NCBI GenBank assembly: GCA_964504335.1
Contig: CAZDET010000046.1
Location: 1 to 41,085 of the forward strand
From: CAZDET01 sp964504335
GTDB taxonomy: Bacteria > Bacteroidota > Bacteroidia > Chitinophagales > Saprospiraceae
Length of the DNA: 41,085 nt
Direction: 5' to 3'
Shown: positions 34,479-41,085 of the stretch, piece by piece
Layout: every line of letters begins with the position of its first letter
How positions within the stretch are numbered: position 1 is the first letter of the stretch
Notes under the pieces: model-generated
Told to the model about the DNA's origin: nothing
The model's database searches: none
The model's input: the letters and a program-made list of their open reading frames with translations, nothing else
Translations under genes and position numbers: made by a program

Positions 34479-34493
34479 TGAATCCCACAAAAT
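34473..34493. promoter_or_regulatory. Palindromic operator candidate over the SDR promoter
   Basis: ATTTTGTG and CACAAAAT form a perfect 8-bp inverted repeat with a 5-base spacer. It overlaps the TAATTTTG element and ends 7 bases before the SDR start. It could be a repressor site (FadR/TetR-like regulators often bind such sites) or a 5' hairpin covering the start. Confidence 0.45.
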
Positions 34494-34500
34494 ACCAATC

Positions 34501-35244
34501 ATGCCTTTGTTATCCGAAAAAGTAGCCGTCATTACCGGGGGGGCGCGAGGAATTGGCCACGCCACGGTCGAACGATTTTTACAGGAAGGTGCCCGCGTCG
34601 CAATTTGGGACATCGATGCAGATGCCGCTCAGGCCGCTCTGGCGGGGTGGCGCGAAACGGGACACGATGTCCTCTTCTTCGAAGTGAATACCACCGATTT
34701 ATCCGCGGTGGAAGAAGCCGCCAAACAAACGGTCGACGCACTCGGTACGATTCACATCCTCATCAATAATGCCGGCATCACCCGTGATGCGACCCTGAAA
34801 AAGATTACCCCCGAGCAATGGCGGCAAGTCATTGAGGTCAATCTCACCGGCGTATTCAATTGCACCAAAGCCGTGCACCCCTACATGGTGGAAACCGGCT
34901 GGGGGCGTATTATTAACGCTTCCTCCGTCGTAGGTCTGCAGGGCAACTTCGGGCAGACCAATTACGCGGCTACGAAGGCGGGAGTGATCGGAATGACCAA
35001 AGTCTGGGCCAGAGAACTCGGCCGGAAAGGCATCACCGTGAACGCCGTTGCTCCGGGCTTCATCGACACCGATATGATGCGGACTATCCCGGAGAAGGTC
35101 ATTGAAATGTTCACCGGAAAAACGCCCTTGGGCCGGCTCGGTAAGGTAGAAGAAGTGGCGGCCACCTACGCGTTTTTGGCCTCGGAGGAGGCTGGCTACA
35201 TCACCGGCACTACCATTAGCGTGGATGGGGGCGTTAGTGTCTGA
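34501..35244 (+). CDS. FabG-like 3-oxoacyl-ACP/CoA reductase (SDR)
   Basis: A 247-residue classical short-chain dehydrogenase/reductase. The cofactor motif is T-G-G-A-R-G-I-G (residues 12-19), followed by N-N-A-G, N114, and the catalytic S142, Y155 and K159 (T-N-Y-A-A-T-K). Asp37 at the end of the second strand suggests NAD(H) rather than NADP(H). The T-R-D segment (I-T-R-D-A) and closing V-D-G-G motif match FabG/PhaB-type 3-oxoacyl reductases. It is divergent from the hydrolase/receptor operon and could reduce a 3-oxoacyl thioester. A housekeeping fatty-acid role is less likely because no other fab gene is near. Confidence 0.88.
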   Translation: MPLLSEKVAVITGGARGIGHATVERFLQEGARVAIWDIDADAAQAALAGWRETGHDVLFFEVNTTDLSAVEEAAKQTVDALGTIHILINNAGITRDATLKKITPEQWRQVIEVNLTGVFNCTKAVHPYMVETGWGRIINASSVVGLQGNFGQTNYAATKAGVIGMTKVWARELGRKGITVNAVAPGFIDTDMMRTIPEKVIEMFTGKTPLGRLGKVEEVAATYAFLASEEAGYITGTTISVDGGVSV

Positions 35245-35246
35245 TT

Positions 35247-36629
35247 ATGCGCAACCCGCTCCAGAAATTTACCGAATTCACCGGCACCTTGCTGCCCCAC
35301 GAAACGAGCTACCTGCTCGAACACCAATCCTTTGCCGATCCCAATAGAAGGCAGATTCTCGAACGCATCGATTACAACTGCCGGTGTATTTATCAATTTA
35401 CGTCCTACGACACCGATATCGACAAGCGCACTTATTCCCACCTCAAATCCTGGATCATTAATCGCCTGCGAACCATCGACGTAGACGTGCAGTACGAATG
35501 GATCAGCGACCTGGACCGCAAGATCATGACGGATTCGATCTTGCCCTCCGAAGAACGCATGCTGCTCAAGACCATCCGCCGCTACCAGCACCCGTGGTTT
35601 TTCTTTACCAAGTTTTACGAATTGGTGCAGCACTACCGGCAGTTCCTACTAGTGCGTATCCGTTATTCCGACCACGCAGTAACCGACGATTTTTTGAAAA
35701 CCTATTCCAACGCTTACCGGCAATCGAAAGCCATATACGCCGATTTGCACGCAGCTACTCAGGATATCGTCAACCAGTATCGGGCCTCCCAGTCGGAGAG
35801 CATCCAGTGGGAACGATGGCTGAGTGCTAATTTTTACGACGAGCAACTCGACGGGCTCAACCGCTACCAGGCTCTGGTACGGCTGAATTTCATCGGATTC
35901 AATTACCGCAAATTCGACGGTCTGCTCGAAAAATTCGATTACCTCGACGATCAATTCAAACAGGGGAAATACTACTCCAAACGCCTGCTCCTCAATTATT
36001 ACGGTAACAGGTTGCTGCTGCACAGTAAGTTTCGGGAATTCGAAAAGGCCACCTACTACGGTTATCTGTCGATTCGGGCCAAAAATCACGATTACCTCTA
36101 CTACCTGACCAATTTATGCGCCATCCTGCTGCGGCAAAAGAAGGTAAAAGATGCACTGGCCATCATGAAACAGGGCGCCGCCGATGCGAAATCGACACAA
36201 AACATGCATTGCAAAATCGGCTACGTGGCCTTTTACACCGAATGCCTCAATGCTTCCGGTGAATATGCCAATGCCGAAGTGTATGCCCAAACCTACTTGC
36301 AGGCCTTTGCCAAGGAAATCAAGGAATACCGCTGGCATCTGTTCTTTTCCGCCTACCTGAAGTCCCTCTTGCAACAGGGGAAGTACACGCAAATGCTCGC
36401 TATTATCCGCCAGCACCAGCTGCTCGACCACGATCGCGCCTATGAGCAGCGCGCCAATTATTTGCCCACCATCGCCTGGTTCCACGCCACGGCCGAGTAC
36501 CGGGAAGGGTACATCCAACGTGCTGAATTGGAAGAACGGCTAAAAGAATATGCTCGACGCTATAAACCCTCCGACCAGCGCCAATACTTGATCCGGGAAC
36601 TGCTTGCCCTGGTGCGGAGTCATCTTTGA
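35247..36629 (+). CDS. Helical-repeat protein of unknown function
   Basis: A 460-residue protein starting 2 bases after the SDR stop, so the two are likely co-translated. It is rich in aromatic residues (Tyr, Trp) and helical throughout, with no signal peptide. Residues 270-440 have TPR-like spacing (A-L-A-I-M-K-Q-G, Y-A-N-A-E-V-Y-A-Q-T-Y-L, Y-T-Q-M-L-A-I-I). The N-terminal 230 residues match no family I recognise. It resembles the uncharacterised Bacteroidota TPR-like cytoplasmic proteins. No catalytic motif is seen. Confidence 0.75.
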   Translation: MRNPLQKFTEFTGTLLPHETSYLLEHQSFADPNRRQILERIDYNCRCIYQFTSYDTDIDKRTYSHLKSWIINRLRTIDVDVQYEWISDLDRKIMTDSILPSEERMLLKTIRRYQHPWFFFTKFYELVQHYRQFLLVRIRYSDHAVTDDFLKTYSNAYRQSKAIYADLHAATQDIVNQYRASQSESIQWERWLSANFYDEQLDGLNRYQALVRLNFIGFNYRKFDGLLEKFDYLDDQFKQGKYYSKRLLLNYYGNRLLLHSKFREFEKATYYGYLSIRAKNHDYLYYLTNLCAILLRQKKVKDALAIMKQGAADAKSTQNMHCKIGYVAFYTECLNASGEYANAEVYAQTYLQAFAKEIKEYRWHLFFSAYLKSLLQQGKYTQMLAIIRQHQLLDHDRAYEQRANYLPTIAWFHATAEYREGYIQRAELEERLKEYARRYKPSDQRQYLIRELLALVRSHL

Positions 36630-36653
36630 TGCCCGCACCAAGAGCTCTATTTA

Positions 36654-36667
36654 TTTCCCTATATTTA
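36654..36667 (+). promoter_or_regulatory. TTTCCC-TATATTTA promoter-like element
   Basis: TATATTTA is one mismatch from TAnnTTTG, with the same TTTCCC before it as at 17482 and 18600. It lies 75 bases before the LytTR regulator ATG. No strong -33 element is seen. Confidence 0.35.
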
Positions 36668-36742
36668 CCACGATTGTACACTCCTTTAGTGCAGGCCTAT
36701 CTTCTTGCAGTTTGCAGTTAGTAGGGTCGTACCACATATATC

Positions 36743-37483
36743 ATGAGATCGCTCCGTGCCATAATCGTCGAAGACGAACCAAACGGGATAGAAAACTTGC
36801 GTTTTAAACTCCAGGAAAATTGCCCGGAGGTCGAAATCGTCGCCGAATGCCTTAACGGCAAAGATGCCATTCGTCAAATTCGCCGCCACCTTCCCGATCT
36901 GATTTTTCTGGATATCATGCTCGGCGACATGACGGGCTTCGAAGTCCTCGATGGCCTGCGTCAGCCTACTTTCGAGGTCATCTTCACCACCAGCTTCGAC
37001 GAATACGCCATCCAGGCCATTAAGTCGAATGCCCTCGACTATCTGCTGAAGCCCATCGATGTAGATGAGCTCATTGAGGCGGTATCTAAAATGCACCTCA
37101 AGGTAATGGAGCGCGACGCTAGCGCTCCGGCCGGTCCGGCCCGCCCTTCCAAAGTCGGGTTCCCCATTTCTACGGGGCAACAATTTATCGCCCCCCAGGA
37201 TATTGTGTACATCGCCGCGGAGGATAACGTCGCGGTACTCACGCTGCTGGACCGCGAAAAAGTGAAGTTGACCAAATCCCTCGGCTGGGTAGAAGAACTC
37301 CTGGCGGATCGAGGGTTTTGCCGGGTGCACCATTCCTATATGATCAACTTCAACCACATGAGCGAATACGTCCGCCACGATGGCGGGTACGTCATCATGA
37401 GCGATAAGAAATTGATAAGTGTCGCCCGCCGGCGCAAGGACGATTTTCTGGCTAAGCTTGAGCAATGGGAGCAGGGAAGCTAA
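36743..37483 (+). CDS. LytTR family response regulator
   Basis: A 246-residue regulator with a receiver domain (residues 4-125): acidic pocket V-E-D-E, phosphoacceptor D57 in F-L-D-I-M-L, T-T-S-F-D-E and K-P-I-D. A LytTR DNA-binding domain follows (residues 145-242; A-A-E-D-N-V-A-V-L, F-C-R-V-H-H-S-Y-M-I-N). Its likely partner is the LytS-type kinase at 38910, separated from it only by a gene on the other strand. The 3' end overlaps the convergent patatin gene by 32 bases. Confidence 0.93.
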   Translation: MRSLRAIIVEDEPNGIENLRFKLQENCPEVEIVAECLNGKDAIRQIRRHLPDLIFLDIMLGDMTGFEVLDGLRQPTFEVIFTTSFDEYAIQAIKSNALDYLLKPIDVDELIEAVSKMHLKVMERDASAPAGPARPSKVGFPISTGQQFIAPQDIVYIAAEDNVAVLTLLDREKVKLTKSLGWVEELLADRGFCRVHHSYMINFNHMSEYVRHDGGYVIMSDKKLISVARRRKDDFLAKLEQWEQGS

Positions 37484-38576
37484 TGAGCTCCTCTGCCAGT
37501 GCGTCGAGCTGTTCCTGGTGGGTCGATATGTAGTGCAAGCCGGCCTGGTACAGTGCGAGCAAATTTTCTTCACACGCATTATCGATGGCCACGTCCGCCT
37601 CGTGAATACAGGGCTCTAGCCGGTAGTAGCTTCCCGAAGAAGCTGCAAATAATTGAGCCATTTGCTGATCGATTAGATCGGCACCCGTCGACATCATAAT
37701 CTGCAACAACGGCTTCACCCAAGCCACCGCTCCGCGCTTGCGCAGATCCCCAAAGGTCGGTTCTTTTTTTACCCCACCCGTACCTACCGAAACGAGGAGA
37801 ACGTCGTCGGTATTCGGTGGGCGTACCGCAGCTCCCTCCTGCAACTGGCAGCATCGGATGGCTTCCAGGTATGCCTGAAAACTGGGATTGCGAGCAAAAA
37901 GCCCACCGTCGGCCAGCAGTAATTCCCGATCGGAAGCTTGCAGTACCGCCGGCTCGAAATAGGTAGGAGCAGAGGCGCTGGCCTGGGCCACCTGCCAGGC
38001 AAAAAAATCAGGACTGGTTTTTTCCCTGGCCGCGTGGCTTTTAAAGAACATCGGCTGGCGCTGGTGCAATTCGTAGGCCGGAATCAGACAGGGCCGTACC
38101 AATTGACTCATCCGAACCGACGGTCCGATGGCCCGGCACAAGTACCGCTCCAATTTGGTACTATCGTATTTTTTACCCAATAAACCATCCATGCTTTTCA
38201 CCTTCCTCGAAAAGCTTTGGCAAAATACCGAACCCCCATCTCGCATATACAGATCCAGTACCTGGCGGGCGCTGTTCCGCGCCCGATCGGGCTTTTTCAA
38301 ATCCGGGGCTAGGTATAAGCACGTAAGAATCCCGCCCGTGCTGGTGCCGGCCACTAAATCGAAATAATCGGACAACCGAGCGGCGGGACTTCCCGTGAGT
38401 TGTTGAATCTGCGATTCTACATACCATAGAATAGTGGCCGGAAGTACTCCGCGAATACCGCCCCCATCAATGGAAAGCACCCGGATTTTCCGGCTATCCG
38501 GTTGGCTGAATACAGGTGCCTTCATGCCGGCATAAAGGGTGGTCGAGTGTAGGGAGTGATTGCTTGTTGGGTTCAT
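37452..38576 (-). CDS. Patatin-like phospholipase
   Basis: A 374-residue lipid acyl hydrolase with a Ser-Asp dyad. The oxyanion loop D-G-G-G-I-R-G lies at 37-43, the nucleophile S79 in G-T-S-T-G-G and the catalytic Asp D223 in A-D-G-G. Length and motif order resemble the CapV-type patatins of CBASS anti-phage systems, but there is no CD-NTase, Cap2 or Cap3 gene in the window, so a defence role is not supported. No signal peptide. It is convergent with the LytTR regulator, with overlapping 3' ends. A start at the in-frame ATG 17 codons later is possible. Confidence 0.9.
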   Translation of the reverse strand: MNPTSNHSLHSTTLYAGMKAPVFSQPDSRKIRVLSIDGGGIRGVLPATILWYVESQIQQLTGSPAARLSDYFDLVAGTSTGGILTCLYLAPDLKKPDRARNSARQVLDLYMRDGGSVFCQSFSRKVKSMDGLLGKKYDSTKLERYLCRAIGPSVRMSQLVRPCLIPAYELHQRQPMFFKSHAAREKTSPDFFAWQVAQASASAPTYFEPAVLQASDRELLLADGGLFARNPSFQAYLEAIRCCQLQEGAAVRPPNTDDVLLVSVGTGGVKKEPTFGDLRKRGAVAWVKPLLQIMMSTGADLIDQQMAQLFAASSGSYYRLEPCIHEADVAIDNACEENLLALYQAGLHYISTHQEQLDALAEELISFPAPIAQA

Positions 38577-38909
38577 ATCCAGGTGAATCTAGTTATTGGC
38601 AATAGCGATGTAACCCCCTTAAGATGCCCCGTATTTTCTGTAATCCGAAGCAGCTCCACGTGAACGGTCGTTCCTGTCCTGCAAGTGGCGTACCTCATTC
38701 GGTTTCTGGTTCAGAAGCATAGCCGATACTCGGCTGCAGCCCGTATTACCACTTACCAGCCCAAACGGGTCCACTTACCGCTAAATGCTGCCGACTACCA
38801 GCTCCCTCTTTCATTGGGCGCCTGCTATAAATACCTTCGCAGAGTCGTCTATTTATTAAAGGCAACCAGGGTAACTAACTATATCCAATCATTGAATACC
38901 ACAAAACCG
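38577..38909. other. Intergenic region upstream of the LytS-type kinase
   Basis: The frame of the kinase is open back to a GTG at 38685, which would add 75 residues. That stretch is basic and lacks domain-like pattern, and the ATG at 38910 begins a normal hydrophobic leader, so I treat it as non-coding. No strong promoter match was found. Confidence 0.4.
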
Positions 38910-40937
38910 ATGCTACCAAGCAACTACATATGGCCTAAATGGATACTGTTAATCGGGAGCGTACTTGCGCTCACTACCTGCACTCGGTTTGAACTGACTG
39001 ACTATATGTTGGACGATCTGCCCTCCAGGCCAGTTGAGGACCTGATCCAATTAGCAGATACCGGCTATGTCCTTCCCCTGATTGCCCACCTACCCGAAAA
39101 CCAGCGGCTCGATAGTTTTATCTACTACGCCGAGTGGCTGAAGTACCACAACGCGGACGTTGCCTTGCAATACGCCCGCATGGCCTACGAATTAGCCACC
39201 AAGAATAACTGGAATGTCCCCAGGGGCGTCAGCGCCTACCGCATGGCGCGGATCAAAGGGTCGAATCGGGCCATCCTGGCCAACAATGTAAAAAGTGCCT
39301 ACATCGAAGATGCCCTCGTAGATGCCCGGATCAGCCGAAGACTGCTCGAACCCTACGAAAATGCCTACTGGAAATTGAATCTCGATATGCTGATGGGCTA
39401 TCTGTACCGACAGTCAGGCAATCTGGATTCGGCTCGCTATTACTTCGATCGGAGCTTGCAACAATCCCAAAAGCTGGCAATGGACCGCCGGGTTACGAAT
39501 CTGAAACAGGCAACACTCTATCAGGAGATGGCCTACATGTTACCCCATAAAGACTCCCTCCGAAAATTAGATTTTTTTGGGAAAAGTGACAGCCTGTACA
39601 GCATTCTGGGAAACGAACAAAAACACGCCGGTCTATGGCTGGATCAAAGCGCCTTTTATCAATACCACAACGAGTTCGAACGTGCTGATTCCTTTTATCA
39701 TCTTGCACTGGAATACGGTAACCGGCGAGAGGATAATAATATCCTCGAACAGACCTATTTCATGATGGGATACTCCTACCTGCGCCAGTTCCGGCTGTAC
39801 GAACAACCCAAGACATTCGATAAGGCACTGAAGTACCTGCAGCAGGCCCTTCAATACGATCCTTACAACGAATATCGAATCAATACGCTGATCGGCAGTC
39901 TGTATCAGGCCAGTTGGGCCATCGATATCGATGAAAGCCACGCCGATACCGCTATACTGTACTACAAGAAAGCCATGGCCGGAGCCAGCGCCCGTGGGGA
40001 TATTCACCGCATGCGCAGCCTGAGCGACAATATCATCGACTTGTGCAACTACGGAGGAGGACTGCACCAGGCCGCACTCGGCGAGCGCCTCGGTACATTT
40101 ATCAACCAGCATTACTCCGGCGTAGTCGATACGCTCATGAATGAAACAAAGTCGGCTTACGGGCGGATAAATCGAGTCGAGCAACAGGATATCCTGACCA
40201 ATGCCGCCATTCTGCGACGCAATCAACTTGCGGGTAGCGGGATAATCATCTTCACAGCTATTGCCGTATTCCTGATTGCGTTACAACGCCTGCAAAATCG
40301 TCGGCTTCGAGCAGAAATGCAGGCCCTGCGGGCCCAGATCAACCCGCATTTCGTGTCCAATAGCCTCAACGCCATTGAGAGCCTGATCAATCTGGGGCGC
40401 ACCAGAGAAGCCTCCAAGTACCTCGTTCATTTCAGCCGCCTCTCCCGCCAAATTCTAACGGGCTCGCACGATGCCGTGACCAATGTGGCAAACGAAATAA
40501 AGACCCTGCGGCATTTCCTGGCCCTGGAACAATTGCGCTTTCGCGATAATTTGACCTACGAAATAAAGATCGACCCCGCCGTCGACCAGGAGCATGCCCA
40601 GATTCCGTCCATGATGCTGCAACCCTATGTAGAAAACGCTATCTGGCACGGCCTCAAGCCAAAGCCAAATGGCGGACACATACATATCGAGTTATTCAAG
40701 CAGGGTAAGCAACTCGTATGCAGTGTAGAAGACAATGGAATTGGGCGAGAACAAGCCGAAGCCCGGAAACAGGCATTTGCCATCAAACATAATTCAGTAG
40801 GGATGAAGATCACCGAAGATCGCATCCGTGCGATGGGGAGGGTAAAAGGCCCCTCCGTCGAAATCTTCGACCTACACGACGTCAAGGGATATGCGAAAGG
40901 GACCCGTGTGGTGATCCGCTTACCCTACCGAATTTAA
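38910..40937 (+). CDS. LytS-type sensor histidine kinase with TPR sensor domain
   Basis: A 675-residue protein from the ATG at 38910. A hydrophobic leader ends in L-T-T-C, a possible lipobox or membrane anchor. Residues 45-435 are helical with TPR-like repeats (D-S-A-R-Y-Y-F-D-R-S-L-Q-Q, K-A-L-K-Y-L-Q-Q-A-L-Q-Y-D). A transmembrane helix at about 443-461 follows, then the His_kinase (LytS) domain with H480 in N-P-H-F-V-S-N-S-L-N and a HATPase domain (Y-V-E-N-A-I-W-H-G, V-E-D-N-G-I-G). This is the usual Bacteroidota TPR-LytS architecture. The cognate regulator is probably the LytTR protein at 36743. Confidence 0.9.
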   Translation: MLPSNYIWPKWILLIGSVLALTTCTRFELTDYMLDDLPSRPVEDLIQLADTGYVLPLIAHLPENQRLDSFIYYAEWLKYHNADVALQYARMAYELATKNNWNVPRGVSAYRMARIKGSNRAILANNVKSAYIEDALVDARISRRLLEPYENAYWKLNLDMLMGYLYRQSGNLDSARYYFDRSLQQSQKLAMDRRVTNLKQATLYQEMAYMLPHKDSLRKLDFFGKSDSLYSILGNEQKHAGLWLDQSAFYQYHNEFERADSFYHLALEYGNRREDNNILEQTYFMMGYSYLRQFRLYEQPKTFDKALKYLQQALQYDPYNEYRINTLIGSLYQASWAIDIDESHADTAILYYKKAMAGASARGDIHRMRSLSDNIIDLCNYGGGLHQAALGERLGTFINQHYSGVVDTLMNETKSAYGRINRVEQQDILTNAAILRRNQLAGSGIIIFTAIAVFLIALQRLQNRRLRAEMQALRAQINPHFVSNSLNAIESLINLGRTREASKYLVHFSRLSRQILTGSHDAVTNVANEIKTLRHFLALEQLRFRDNLTYEIKIDPAVDQEHAQIPSMMLQPYVENAIWHGLKPKPNGGHIHIELFKQGKQLVCSVEDNGIGREQAEARKQAFAIKHNSVGMKITEDRIRAMGRVKGPSVEIFDLHDVKGYAKGTRVVIRLPYRI

Positions 40938-40982
40938 GACTAAGACAATCACTAACCCCATTTTTTACAAAATCCAAGCACC

Positions 40983-41085
40983 ATGTCAAAGGACCAAGAA
41001 ATCCAGAACCCGTCAATCCACCAATTCGCCGGAGATAAGCCCAAGGGCGACCTCGACCCCGTAAACGGCCCCGGTTCCCGGGATA
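40983..41085 (+). CDS. 5' end of an unidentified gene, cut by the window
   Basis: An ATG at 40983 opens a frame that stays open to the window end (34 codons), reading M-S-K-D-Q-E-I-Q-N-P and later D-L-D-P-V-N-G-P-G-S-R-D. It is Pro/Asp/Gly-rich and has no signal peptide. It starts 45 bases after the kinase stop. The fragment is too short to assign. Confidence 0.55.
   Translation, partial: MSKDQEIQNPSIHQFAGDKPKGDLDPVNGPGSRD

Noticed and set aside
26607..35244. Resemblance to the oleABCD olefin pathway: KASIII-like, alpha/beta hydrolase, AMP ligase and SDR all occur in one locus.
   Set aside because: The KASIII-like protein lacks the His and Asn needed by OleA, the hydrolase has a secretion signal whereas OleB is cytoplasmic, and the SDR is a classical FabG type rather than the extended OleD type. 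The resemblance is in fold families only.
37452..38576. CBASS anti-phage system suggested by the CapV-like patatin.
   Set aside because: No CD-NTase, Cap2 or Cap3 gene is near, and patatins have many other roles.
38685..38909. N-terminal extension of the LytS-type kinase from GTG 38685.
   Set aside because: The added residues lack domain character and precede a normal hydrophobic leader that starts at ATG 38910.

Overview
The window looks like chromosomal DNA of a Bacteroidota bacterium, most likely of the Saprospiria/Lewinella type. This is inferred from gene content, not from a marker gene. The signs are type IX secretion (T9SS) C-terminal sorting domains, TonB-dependent receptor architecture with an N-terminal carboxypeptidase-regulatory domain, a LytS/LytTR two-component pair, an effector-associated domain protein, frequent lipoproteins, and promoter-like TAnnTTTG elements with few Shine-Dalgarno sites. 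No rRNA, tRNA, CRISPR array, intact insertion sequence or prophage was seen.

Layout. 1-3.4 kb: small membrane proteins (HEFGH putative metalloprotease, YwaF/TIGR02206-like protein, DoxX-like protein) and a CARDB lipoprotein. 3.6-6.1 kb: a divergent pyruvate-kinase-like protein whose stop codon overlaps the start of an EAD11-type protein. 6.2-8.5 kb: a decayed T9SS-secreted protein gene followed by an amidohydrolase lipoprotein. 8.6-9.3 kb: a small protein with archaeo-eukaryotic-primase-like motifs. 9.4-11.6 kb: katG, with a GC-rich structured segment upstream. 12.1-17.5 kb: a carboxypeptidase-regulatory-like protein, a solitary groL, a TauE/SafE exporter, the truncated remnant of an epimerase gene, and a lipoprotein/MORN pair. 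17.5-25 kb: aldo/keto reductase, S15 peptidase, a fibre-like repeat protein and a T9SS-sorted subtilase. 25-26.5 kb: a secreted SUMF1-fold protein. 26.6-36.6 kb: a TonB receptor, Na+/solute symporter, KASIII-like enzyme and acyl-CoA ligase in one tight minus-strand operon, with a secreted alpha/beta hydrolase upstream, and a divergent SDR plus helical-repeat protein. 36.7-41 kb: LytTR regulator, convergent patatin phospholipase, LytS-type kinase and the start of an unidentified gene.

How genes may work together. The 26.6-35.2 kb block reads as uptake and processing of an acyl or other carboxylic compound: secreted esterase, outer-membrane import, inner-membrane symport, CoA activation, then acyl transfer by a KASIII-like protein that lacks the usual decarboxylation His and Asn. 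The pyruvate-kinase-like/EAD11 pair is the other candidate for an undescribed system. Three intergenic regions carry long imperfect hairpins built from the same short word (CAATGTGCC and variants), which appear to serve as terminators.
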